From contig CANKON010000023.1 of the NCBI GenBank assembly GCA_947484105.1, positions 1 to 11,138 of the forward strand: a stretch of 11,138 bases of DNA, read 5' to 3'. Within the stretch, counting starts at the first letter, position 1; each line of letters begins with the position of its first letter. Made by a program: the position numbers and the translations under genes. Shown here in pieces: positions 1-7,697 of the stretch. The notes beneath the pieces were generated by a model. It was given only the letters and a program-made list of their open reading frames with translations. It ran no database searches and was not told where the DNA came from. The stretch is from Methylococcaceae bacterium. GTDB taxonomy: Bacteria > Pseudomonadota > Gammaproteobacteria > Methylococcales > Methylomonadaceae.

Positions 1-1937
1 TCTTTTTTAACTTCAACGCCGTCACCGCGATATTTATCTGCAATCGCTAGTAACGTATCCGTGCCGCTTCCATCATGTTGATTCAAAATCACCGCTTCAA
101 CCGCATCGCGTAATTCGTGTGGAATATCTTCGTAAATTGCAAGTTGTCCCGCGTTCACAATGCCCATCGACATTCCCGCTTTAATCGCGTGATACAAAAA
201 CACGGCGTGAATTGCTTCACGAACAGGATTATTGCCACGAAACGAAAATGATACATTTGACACGCCGCCCGAAATTAGCGCGTGCGGCAAAGTGCGTTTA
301 ATTTCTCGGGTCGCTTCAATGAAATCAACACCGTAATTGTTGTGTTCGTCGATGCCCGTGGCGACGGCAAAAATGTTGGGGTCAAAAATAATATCTTCAG
401 GCGGAAAACCAACTTGTTCAGTCAGAATTTTGTAAGCGCGTTGGCAAATTTCGATTTTTCGTTCTTTCGTATCGGCTTGCCCGACTTCATCAAACGCCAT
501 CACAATCACAGCTGCGCCGTAACGTCGAACCAATTTGGCTTGTTGAATAAATTTGTCTTCGCCTTCTTTCATCGAAACCGAATTGACGACACCTTTGCCT
601 TGAATACATTTCAAGCCCGCTTCCAAAATGTCCCATTTCGACGAATCAAGCATTATTGGTACTTTTGAAATATCGGGTTCAGAAGCAATCAGCATCAAAA
701 AACGCACCATCGCTTCTTTGGATTCGAGCATTCCTTCATCCATGTTGATGTCGATGATTTGTGCGCCGTTTTCGACTTGTTGTTTGGCAACATCGAGTGC
801 GGCTTCAAAATTTCCTTCGATAATTAAGCGTTTAAATGCGGCTGAACCTGTGACGTTTGTGCGTTCGCCGACATTCACAAACAAACTATCGGCTGAAATT
901 TTTAACGGTTCTAAACCTGATAACGCGCAATGTTTTGGAATATCAGGGATTTGACGTGGTGGGAATTTTTCAACTGCTTTGACAATGGCGCGAATCGTGT
1001 CAGGCGATGTGCCGCAACAACCGCCGATGATGTTTAAATAACCGTTTGCCGCCCAATCAGCGATTTCAGCCGCCATCATTTCAGGCGTTTCATCATATTC
1101 ACCAAACGCATTTGGCAAACCTGCATTCGGGTGAGCAGAAACGTGCGTGTCTGCGATATTCGATAATTCTTCAATATATTGGCGTAATTCGGTTGCACCT
1201 AACGCGCAGTTAAACCCGAAAGAAATCGGTTTGACGTGTTTCAACGAATTCCAAAATGCGCCAACCGTTTGACCAGAAAGCGTGCGACCTGACGCATCGG
1301 TGATTGTTCCCGAAATCATCACAGGCAAGGCAAAACCCAATTTTTCAAATACACTTTCCACGGCAAAAATCGCGGCTTTTGCGTTCAACGTATCAAACAC
1401 AGTTTCAATTAAAATTAAATCCGCGCCACCGTCGATTAACGCTTTTGTCGCTTCTGTATAAGCAACCACTAAATCATCAAAAAAGATATTGCGAAAACCT
1501 GGATCATTCACGTCAGGCGACATCGACGCGGTGCGATTTGTTGGTCCTAAAACGCCTGCGACAAAACGTGGTTTTTCAGATGTTGAAAATTCATCAGCGG
1601 CTTCACGCGCCACTTTTGCTGCTGCAAAATTGAGTTCATAAACGAGCGATTCCATTTCGTAATCCGCCATCGCAATCGTGGTCGAATTAAAGGTATTCGT
1701 TTCAACAATATCTGCGCCCGCTGCAAAGTATTCGCTGTGAATCGCTTTGATAATGTCAGGTTGCGTCAAACTCAATAAATCGTTATTACCTTTGACATCA
1801 ACGTGCCAATTGGCAAACTGCTCGCCGCGATAATCTTTTTCATCGAGTTTGTAGCCTTGAATCATGGTTCCCATCGCGCCATCTAAAAATAAAATGCGTT
1901 CGGAAAGATGTTTTTTGAAAAGTTCTGTTCTGTTCAT
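1..1937 (-). CDS. metH: Cobalamin-dependent methionine synthase, N-terminal half (cut by window edge)
   Basis: MetH transfers a methyl group from 5-methyltetrahydrofolate through cobalamin to homocysteine in the cytoplasm, making methionine. The 645 residues visible hold the two substrate domains. The homocysteine-binding domain begins with [10 protein letters not shown] (D19) and carries the three zinc cysteines: C244 in FGFNCALG, and C307/C308 in GGCCGTSPD. The pterin-binding domain starts near residue 350 with [14 protein letters not shown] (G357-N361) and includes a DSSKWD segment. The fragment ends in [14 protein letters not shown], where the helical cap of the B12 domain begins in E. 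coli MetH. The B12-binding and AdoMet-reactivation domains, about half of a usual 1,200-plus residue protein, lie beyond the left edge. ATG at 1937 is chosen because the protein then starts as the family does. There is no clear Shine-Dalgarno sequence, and in-frame TTG (1955) and GTG (1985) codons are less likely starts. No frameshift was noticed. Confidence 0.97.
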   Translation of the reverse strand, partial: MNRTELFKKHLSERILFLDGAMGTMIQGYKLDEKDYRGEQFANWHVDVKGNNDLLSLTQPDIIKAIHSEYFAAGADIVETNTFNSTTIAMADYEMESLVYELNFAAAKVAREAADEFSTSEKPRFVAGVLGPTNRTASMSPDVNDPGFRNIFFDDLVVAYTEATKALIDGGADLILIETVFDTLNAKAAIFAVESVFEKLGFALPVMISGTITDASGRTLSGQTVGAFWNSLKHVKPISFGFNCALGATELRQYIEELSNIADTHVSAHPNAGLPNAFGEYDETPEMMAAEIADWAANGYLNIIGGCCGTSPDTIRAIVKAVEKFPPRQIPDIPKHCALSGLEPLKISADSLFVNVGERTNVTGSAAFKRLIIEGNFEAALDVAKQQVENGAQIIDINMDEGMLESKEAMVRFLMLIASEPDISKVPIMLDSSKWDILEAGLKCIQGKGVVNSVSMKEGEDKFIQQAKLVRRYGAAVIVMAFDEVGQADTKERKIEICQRAYKILTEQVGFPPEDIIFDPNIFAVATGIDEHNNYGVDFIEATREIKRTLPHALISGGVSNVSFSFRGNNPVREAIHAVFLYHAIKAGMSMGIVNAGQLAIYEDIPHELRDAVEAVILNQHDGSGTDTLLAIADKYRGDGVEVKK

Positions 1938-1953
1938 GAAGTGAATTTGTTGC

Positions 1954-1992
1954 AATAAAAAGATGCCGTGAATAATAACAGACACGGCATCT
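1954..1992 (-). terminator. Rho-independent terminator after the metalloprotease gene
   Basis: On the minus strand a perfect 10-bp stem (AGATGCCGTG at 1992-1983 paired with CACGGCATCT at 1970-1961) encloses a 12-base loop. It is followed at once by a T-rich tract, TTTTTATT. It lies 35 bases past the stop of the protease gene and ends about 17 bases before the metH start. It should therefore end the protease transcript and separate metH from it. Confidence 0.88.
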
Positions 1993-2002
1993 AGTTTGCC
2001 AA
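1972..2002 (-). promoter_or_regulatory. Candidate metH promoter overlapping the terminator loop
   Basis: Reading the minus strand, TTGGCA (2002-1997, one mismatch to TTGACA) is followed after 19 bases by TATTAT (1977-1972, one mismatch to TATAAT). TGT stands directly before the hexamer, giving an extended -10. The spacer is longer than the ideal 17, which the extended -10 could offset. The -10 lies in the terminator loop. A transcript starting about seven bases later would begin in the 3' arm of the stem and so could not fold the hairpin. This is inference from consensus matching only. Confidence 0.4.
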
Positions 2003-2026
2003 ATCGCGTGAAAAACCGAAATAAAA

Positions 2027-3343
2027 CTAAGCCGTGGCAGAGAAAAGAGAGCCTGTGCTATTTTGAATCGGATTGCCGTTATCAAAAGCAAATTGCAGCA
2101 AAAAATCTTGCAAATTTACCGTTGAAGATGAATCGTTTGATGATGGAGTAAGATTAGAAAAATTCGCTTTTAACTCACTGTTATTATTTAAATCCTCTGT
2201 TAAATTTAACAAATTATTTGAATTGTTATACGCAGTTTGTAGCTTGGCATTTATATCTGAATTTGTATTGGGCGCAGAAGTTCCCGTAATGCTTATGCCC
2301 ATATCTTGAAGCATTGCAACATCTAAATTTGAAATGAATTTCACTTCACCTTTTCTTACTGATGGTGCCATTAAATCTTCGGGGATTGCGACATGATAAT
2401 AAGCTGATCCTGAACCAAAATCCGCTGGTGTTAGGGGAACGGGATTTCCACCATTTGCCGTTTTAGCATGACGACCTACAAAAAAAGGCACACCATTTTT
2501 CGTTGTAATAAGTCCATCATAAGCGGTTTTAATAGTCTTATTTTTATTATCAATCAAGCCTGTAAAAGCCAAACCGTGCAAAATTTCATGCGTCAAAATA
2601 GTTGTTAAATCATATTTGTCAGGTGTCGGTTCGCCTGTAAATGACATTTGATCCATTTTCGCTAAATTGATATGGAGTGTTGAATCATTTGTGTTGAAAT
2701 TCAAATCCATACCACGAATGGAATCTGCAATAAATGTGGTGTCTGCATTAACATTATCAGGATTGTCGGTTGTAGAAATTACCGAAGCACTTGCTTGAGC
2801 TAATACGTCGGTTTCCTCATTTATGGTCAAAACCCTTAGATTAAAAATAGCTTTAGAACCAATAAATTGACCGATATTTTCTAACGCCGTGGCAATGTTA
2901 GCTTTAACATCAGACAGATATTCACCTAAATCCGCACCACTAAAATCAACGATGTATTGTAAATTTGTGCCACCTGAAATTTTAGTGTTTATTTCATCCG
3001 TATTTTCTGGAATAGGAACGGGGAGGTTGTCTATTCCGTTATTAGTATCATCGGGTGCAGGTACAGTATCGCTATTTTGAGTCAATGCGTTGTATAAGTT
3101 TTGAACAAAGGTTTGCAATGATTCATCTGACGATTCGGGAGCAGGCAATCCTAAATTTTGTAGCGTTTGAATCACGCTTTGGACAAACGATTGCCCATTA
3201 TCGTTATTTACGCTCGAATCATTGCCGTTATCCGTTACCTTCGCCATTTCAGTAACGTTTGGCATAATTTGGGTTCGGAACGTTGGCGATAAATTGTTAT
3301 AAATGTTTATCTGCCGTCCCGCAATTGATGACATATCAGCCAT
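2027..3343 (-). CDS. Predicted leishmanolysin-like zinc metalloprotease, probably exported without a signal peptide
   Basis: This 438-residue protein has the parts of a metzincin peptidase. There is an HEILHGLAF zinc helix (H252, E253, H256), a distant histidine H317 in AYYHVA, and a DLMAP segment (323-327) whose M325 is placed like a Met-turn. A zinc helix, a third histidine about 60 residues on and an (E/D)LMAP motif is the arrangement of leishmanolysin (M8) proteases. [14 protein letters not shown] (337-350), which follows the catalytic part, is of a kind often seen in bacterial secreted proteins of this type. The N-terminus ([17 protein letters not shown]) has no signal peptide. Residues 51-90 contain two similar stretches ([13 protein letters not shown] and [12 protein letters not shown]), and the C-terminus has a related NLQDFLLQF followed by an uncharged tail, which could be a type I secretion signal (inference). 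No transporter gene is in the window. AGGA nine bases before the ATG fixes the start. The substrate is unknown. Confidence 0.85.
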   Translation of the reverse strand: MADMSSIAGRQINIYNNLSPTFRTQIMPNVTEMAKVTDNGNDSSVNNDNGQSFVQSVIQTLQNLGLPAPESSDESLQTFVQNLYNALTQNSDTVPAPDDTNNGIDNLPVPIPENTDEINTKISGGTNLQYIVDFSGADLGEYLSDVKANIATALENIGQFIGSKAIFNLRVLTINEETDVLAQASASVISTTDNPDNVNADTTFIADSIRGMDLNFNTNDSTLHINLAKMDQMSFTGEPTPDKYDLTTILTHEILHGLAFTGLIDNKNKTIKTAYDGLITTKNGVPFFVGRHAKTANGGNPVPLTPADFGSGSAYYHVAIPEDLMAPSVRKGEVKFISNLDVAMLQDMGISITGTSAPNTNSDINAKLQTAYNNSNNLLNLTEDLNNNSELKANFSNLTPSSNDSSSTVNLQDFLLQFAFDNGNPIQNSTGSLFSATA

Positions 3344-3372
3344 ATTCGCTCATCCTGTTTCAGTGAAGTTTG

Positions 3373-3399
3373 ATTTTATTAAAATTTCCCACTTCCCAT
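3373..3399 (-). promoter_or_regulatory. Candidate promoter region of the metalloprotease gene with a tandem 7-mer
   Basis: On the minus strand TAAAAT (3378-3373) is a one-mismatch -10, placed so that the 5' leader before the ATG at 3343 would be about 20 bases. No good -35 is seen at 17 bases (TAATGG). In its place the spacer holds a tandem near-repeat, TGGGAAG then TGGGAAA (3399-3386), which could be an activator site. The gap between phoB and this gene (3344-3427) shows no strong terminator, so read-through from phoB is also possible. Confidence 0.25.
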
Positions 3400-3427
3400 T
3401 ATCGGCGCAAATGACAAAAACTATAAT

Positions 3428-4120
3428 TTACTGATTGATAGAGAAACGATAGCCAAAACCTCGAACCGTTTGTACTAAATCTTCGCGTTCGTAAGTTTCT
3501 AAAATTTTTCGCAACCGTCGAATATGCACATCCACCGTACGCTCTTCAATATAAACGCTACGTCCCCAAACTTGATCTAATAATTGTGTGCGATTAAACA
3601 CCTTATCAGGATGCGTCATAAAAAATTGCATTAAACGAAATTCCGTCGGACTTACATCAACCACTTTGTCGCCAATAGTTAATCGATGCTGCTCAGTGTC
3701 TAACGTTAAATCGCCCACTATAATTTGCGGTGACCATTGGTGTTTGCTGCTGCGACGTAAAACTGCGCGTAATCGCGCCACTAATTCGCGTGGTGAGAAC
3801 GGTTTTGTCATGTAATCATCAATGCCACATCCGAAACCGCGAATTTTATCTTCTTCTTCGCCACGAGCCGTCAGCATGATAATAGGCAATTCTTGATAAA
3901 TCGGTTCTTTACGCAAACGTCTTGCCCATTCGACACCGCTTACATTCGGCAACATCCAATCCAATAAAATTAAATCAGGTAAGGTATCATTTAAAAATCG
4001 TTGTGCATCTTCAGCGTTCGCAACGGCATGAACGGTAAAACCTGCTTGTTCCAATACCACGACTAGCATTTCTCGAATGGCATCTTCGTCTTCAACAACG
4101 AGAATAATAAAATTGGGCAT
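3428..4120 (-). CDS. phoB: Phosphate regulon response regulator PhoB
   Basis: PhoB is the DNA-binding response regulator that switches on phosphate-starvation genes when phosphorylated by PhoR. The 230-residue length matches E. coli PhoB (229). The receiver domain (1-120) has the acidic pair E10/D11, the phospho-acceptor D54 in LILLDWMLP, T84 in IMLTARGEEED and K106 in MTKPFSP. The winged-helix output domain (about 130-228) has PTEFRLMQFFMTHP, the recognition-helix segment RTVDVHIRRLRK and TVRGFGYRF, all nearly identical to E. coli. The start is taken at ATG 4120 (MPNFIILVVEDED). An upstream in-frame TTG at 4159 would add 13 residues with no counterpart in the family and overlaps the likely -10. 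No Shine-Dalgarno sequence is evident. phoR, which usually follows phoB, is absent: the next gene in the same direction is the metalloprotease. Confidence 0.96.
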   Translation of the reverse strand: MPNFIILVVEDEDAIREMLVVVLEQAGFTVHAVANAEDAQRFLNDTLPDLILLDWMLPNVSGVEWARRLRKEPIYQELPIIMLTARGEEEDKIRGFGCGIDDYMTKPFSPRELVARLRAVLRRSSKHQWSPQIIVGDLTLDTEQHRLTIGDKVVDVSPTEFRLMQFFMTHPDKVFNRTQLLDQVWGRSVYIEERTVDVHIRRLRKILETYEREDLVQTVRGFGYRFSINQ

Positions 4121-4149
4121 AATTTTTAGGTTAAAAAATGAAAGGTTCC

Positions 4150-4173
4150 ATTCTAACAACTTGTTTATGACTG
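4150..4173 (-). promoter_or_regulatory. Candidate phoB promoter (-10) with a Pho-box-like half site
   Basis: On the minus strand TAGAAT (4155-4150) differs from TATAAT by one base and would give a leader of about 22 bases before the phoB ATG at 4120. Directly upstream is CAGTCATAAAC (4173-4163), which matches the first half of a Pho box (CTGTCATAAA) with one mismatch. The second 7-mer (AAGTTGT) matches poorly, and the box abuts the -10 rather than lying about ten bases away as in E. coli phoA. Autoregulation by PhoB is therefore only a possibility. Confidence 0.3.
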
Positions 4174-4177
4174 TTTG

Positions 4178-4190
4178 ATTACATTGTAAT
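4178..4190. promoter_or_regulatory. Perfect palindrome in the phoB-recB divergent region, overlapping a candidate recB -10
   Basis: ATTACATTGTAAT is a perfect inverted repeat with 6-base arms around one central base. Its right arm contains TGTAAT (4185-4190), a one-mismatch -10 for rightward transcription. The -35 at 18 bases (TTGTTT, 4161-4166) is poor. A regulator dimer bound here could block recB transcription and would also sit just upstream of phoB. If transcription starts near 4197, the ATG at 4189 would be left off the recB message. Confidence 0.3.
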
Positions 4191-4233
4191 GTTCAACGGT
4201 TATTTCACTTACTTCACAACATTCTACGAAAAA

Positions 4234-7200
4234 ATGAAAACAAATTGTTTCGACGCACTCAACACGCCACTTGTTCATGGCGTAAATTTGATTGAAGCCA
4301 GCGCAGGCACAGGGAAAACCTACACTTTAGCGATGTTGGTTTTACGTTTTGTCGTCGAACAAAATTTACCGATTGAGAAGATTCTCGTTGTCACATTCAC
4401 AAAAGCCGCGACAGAAGAATTGCGTGAGCGAGTGCGATTGAAATTAGCGGAAGCCAAATCGGCTTTAAAATCGGGCGAAAATGATATTTTTAATTGGTTT
4501 GATGCGTTGCCGATTGAAAACAGTGAAATCGAACGCCGTTTGCAAATCGCGCTGCTTTCAATTGACCAAGCGAGTATTTTCACGATTCACAGTTTTTGTC
4601 AAAAAGTGTTGCGTGAACACGCGCTCGAAAGTGGACAACTTTTTAACGCCGAATTGACGGATGATTTGGCACTCATTACGCAGAGTTGCGCCGATGATTT
4701 TTGGCGAAAAAATATTTATAACCGAACTTCAAGCGAAGCAGCAATTTTAACTACCGATTACAAAACGCCTGACGCGCTTTTAAAAAGCGTCGATAAAATT
4801 GGGCATCATGTCAAAATTTATCCTGAAAAAATTGAAACTGTTTCCGACGTTTTTGAAAAATTAAAGCCATTATTGGAAACTGCAAAAATTGAATTATCCT
4901 GTTGTGCAGAAAAATTTGAGCAAGCTTTTTTGGAAAATAAATTTAAAAAAGACATTCCTGAAAATTTCGCGGCGGTTCAAAAATGGCTAGACGGTGAAAG
5001 TACGCATTTTAAGCCTGAACAACTTAATTTTTTAACGTCGTTCGGTATTTTTGAAGCGTTAAATGGCACGCAATTTAGAAATACAAAAGCCATTTCAAGC
5101 GACGAACGCAAAGCCGAATTTTTAGAAGAATTTGCTTTAAAAACAGACATTTTCGATAATTTAAAAACCACGTTAATAAATTGCAACGTGATGTTTCGAC
5201 GCGAATTAGTTGAAAATTTACGTTATGAAATCGACTTGCGTTTATTACAACGTAACGCTTTGACGTTCGACCATTTAATCACGCGACTTTATGAAGCGTT
5301 GCGGGGCGAAAATAAATCTCAGCAGTTAATCGACGAATTACGCGGGCGTTTCACGGTCGCGTTAATCGATGAATTTCAAGATACCGATGACAGTCAATGG
5401 TTTATTTTTAAAACACTTTTTGCCGCCAAAAGTCAGTTTTTATATTTAATTGGCGACCCCAAACAAGCAATTTATAAATTTCGGGGCGCAGATATTTATT
5501 CGTATTTAAATGCAAAACACAGCGCGAATGCGGCTTTTACGTTGGCGCAAAATTGGCGTTCGCATCCAAATTTAGTGCAAGCGGTGAATTATTTATTTGC
5601 GCGTAAAAATCCGTTTTTGATTGAAGAATTAGAATTTAACAACGTTGCCGCTGCGAATTCTCACGAAAAAGGGGCGATTTATTTTGAAAAAAATGCGTTA
5701 CCGCCTTTCGTGCTTTGGGATTTAAAACCAACTTCTAATAATTATTGGTCTGCAAATAAAGGCACAAATAAAATCGTTGAAACGCAATTTTGTCATGCGG
5801 TGGTGGAAGAAATTTTAAATTTGTTGGAAGAAAATTATTCATTGCAGCCCCAAAATCGCCGTTTAAAACCGAAAGATATTGCGATTTTAGTTCGTAAGAA
5901 TAAACAAGCAAAAGCCTTTCAAATTGCGTTGCGTGACGCGGGAATTCCGTCCGTTTTGAACAGCACCGAATCTGTTTTTACATCAAAAGAAGCGAAAAAT
6001 TTGTACACATTTTTAAATGCAGCGGCGAATCCGACCGATATTGAAGCCGTGAAACACGCGCTGACCTTAAATTGGTTTGTCAGCATTCCAGACGGCAAAA
6101 CGTTTTATAAAATTGTGAATGATGAAAATGCCTTAGATTCGTGGCTGGCAAAATTTTTAAATTATCACGCACAATGGCAAGCCGTTGGTTTAATGGCGAT
6201 GATGCACACGTTTTTAGCTGCCGAAAATGTGACTTCACAATTGGCAAAAACACATCTGGCAGAGCGGGAATTAACTAACATTCACCATCTTTTGGAATTA
6301 TTACAAGAAGCCGCGCTGGATGAACATTTATCGCCACCAAAAACGCTGGAATGGTTACGGATTTCAATTACAAATGCGCTGGCGAAAAAAAGTGGTAGCA
6401 ATGACACGCAACAATTGCGCCTTGAAAGCGACGAAGACGCGGTAAATATCGTCACCATGCACAAATCAAAAGGCTTGGAATATCCGATTGTATTTTGTGC
6501 GTCACTTTGGATGCCGAGCGAATTGTGGGAAAAAGACCGCGCCGCGTGTCACATTGACGGTGAAATGTGTGTCGATTTAGGCAGCGCAGATTTTGAAAAA
6601 CACCGCGATTTGGCATTAAAAGAACAGCTCGCCGAAGATGCACGCATGTTTTATGTCGCGGTGACTCGTGCGAAATACCGTTGCTATTTAGCGTGGGCGA
6701 ATGTTTGTACAAAAGACAAAGTGAATAATTCTGCAATTGCTGAAATTTTCTCGAATGATAATTTTGGTGCGGATTTGCCAGAATGTTTTGCGCGTGAAAT
6801 TTTGTATGAACGTGAAAAACCTGAAGGGCATTATTCGCCTGACATTAAAACCGATATTTTTCACGCACAAACGCGCAAACGCGATTTGCGGTTTAGTCCT
6901 TGGCAAATGAGCAGTTACACGGCGTTGTCAGCGTTGAGCAAGAAAATTGTGGCGGATTTGCCCGAAGATAAAGCGCAAGAACCCTTTGAATTTTCGCCAC
7001 CGATTACGCTGGAATTACCTCGTGGCGCACACACGGGTAACGTAATTCATGAATTGTTGGAAAATTTTGATTTTGTCGATTTAGCAAACGGCAAAGACAT
7101 TTCAAAAGAACGTGAAAAAGCGTGTTTGCGTGTCGGTTTGAAAGTCGCACGCCCTGAAATTATTGATGAATTGTTGCAAAACGTGGTGCAAACACCGTTG

Positions 7201-7695
7201 TCGAATGACATAAATTTCTGTTTAAAAAATTTGCCACAAACACGTTTTCTGAAAGAAATACCGTTTTATTTAGCGACGCAAAAAATTAACACCTATGAAA
7301 TCAATCAACTTTTAGCCGATGAGCCGAGTTTTCAACTACTTGATAGCAAAACGATTAGCGGTTATTTGACAGGATTTATCGACTTAATTTGTGAGTATGA
7401 AAATCAATTTTATGTGATGGATTATAAATCGAATTATTTGCCTGATTATTCGCCTGAAACCATGTTAGATGCGATGCGTGAGCATAATTACGGGTTGCAG
7501 TATTGGCTATATTGCGTCGTTTTACATCGGTATTTAGAAAATCGTTTGCCAAATTACGACATCGATAAGCATTTTGGTGGTGTGCGCTATTTGTTTGTAC
7601 GAGGAATGAAAATTGACGCGCCGTTGAGTGGCGTTTTTGAAACCAAACCCGCCAGCGACAAATTGATTGCGTTGGCGAATTTATTTGCACATTGA
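4234..7695 (+). CDS. recB: RecBCD helicase-nuclease subunit RecB
   Basis: RecB is the 3'-5' helicase and only nuclease subunit of RecBCD, which processes double-strand breaks and degrades foreign linear DNA. The 1,153 residues compare with 1,180 in E. coli. Superfamily 1 helicase motifs run in order: Walker A in LIEASAGTGKTYT (residues 21-29), Walker B LIDEFQDTD (D379/E380), GDPKQAIYKFRGAD (from 407), NIVTMHKSKGLEYP (M742 to P750) and FYVAVTRAK (to about 814). The C-terminal nuclease keeps H939, D1050 (GFIDL), D1063 and K1065 (MDYKSN), with the same spacing as E. coli H956, D1067, D1080 and K1082, so the enzyme looks intact. The start at 4234 is preferred because MKTNCFDALNTPL leads straight into the family N-terminus. 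ATG 4189 would add 15 mostly aromatic residues and lies in a probable promoter. Neither start has a clear Shine-Dalgarno sequence. recC and recD are not adjacent. The gene stands alone between divergent phoB and convergent pqqE. Confidence 0.96.
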   Translation: MKTNCFDALNTPLVHGVNLIEASAGTGKTYTLAMLVLRFVVEQNLPIEKILVVTFTKAATEELRERVRLKLAEAKSALKSGENDIFNWFDALPIENSEIERRLQIALLSIDQASIFTIHSFCQKVLREHALESGQLFNAELTDDLALITQSCADDFWRKNIYNRTSSEAAILTTDYKTPDALLKSVDKIGHHVKIYPEKIETVSDVFEKLKPLLETAKIELSCCAEKFEQAFLENKFKKDIPENFAAVQKWLDGESTHFKPEQLNFLTSFGIFEALNGTQFRNTKAISSDERKAEFLEEFALKTDIFDNLKTTLINCNVMFRRELVENLRYEIDLRLLQRNALTFDHLITRLYEALRGENKSQQLIDELRGRFTVALIDEFQDTDDSQWFIFKTLFAAKSQFLYLIGDPKQAIYKFRGADIYSYLNAKHSANAAFTLAQNWRSHPNLVQAVNYLFARKNPFLIEELEFNNVAAANSHEKGAIYFEKNALPPFVLWDLKPTSNNYWSANKGTNKIVETQFCHAVVEEILNLLEENYSLQPQNRRLKPKDIAILVRKNKQAKAFQIALRDAGIPSVLNSTESVFTSKEAKNLYTFLNAAANPTDIEAVKHALTLNWFVSIPDGKTFYKIVNDENALDSWLAKFLNYHAQWQAVGLMAMMHTFLAAENVTSQLAKTHLAERELTNIHHLLELLQEAALDEHLSPPKTLEWLRISITNALAKKSGSNDTQQLRLESDEDAVNIVTMHKSKGLEYPIVFCASLWMPSELWEKDRAACHIDGEMCVDLGSADFEKHRDLALKEQLAEDARMFYVAVTRAKYRCYLAWANVCTKDKVNNSAIAEIFSNDNFGADLPECFAREILYEREKPEGHYSPDIKTDIFHAQTRKRDLRFSPWQMSSYTALSALSKKIVADLPEDKAQEPFEFSPPITLELPRGAHTGNVIHELLENFDFVDLANGKDISKEREKACLRVGLKVARPEIIDELLQNVVQTPLSNDINFCLKNLPQTRFLKEIPFYLATQKINTYEINQLLADEPSFQLLDSKTISGYLTGFIDLICEYENQFYVMDYKSNYLPDYSPETMLDAMREHNYGLQYWLYCVVLHRYLENRLPNYDIDKHFGGVRYLFVRGMKIDAPLSGVFETKPASDKLIALANLFAH

Positions 7696-7697
7696 AT

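Noticed and set aside
282..954. Two plus-strand open frames of 108-128 codons
   Set aside because: They lie antisense to metH, whose frame gives clear family motifs throughout. Their translations resemble nothing and look like shadows.
1938..2026. A SAM or cobalamin riboswitch ahead of metH
   Set aside because: Only about 90 bases separate the genes and the only structure is the terminator hairpin. There is no room for either riboswitch and none of their conserved boxes was seen.
4121..4159. TTG start at 4159 extending phoB by 13 residues
   Set aside because: The extension has no counterpart in PhoB, uses TTG and covers the likely -10. ATG 4120 yields the standard length.
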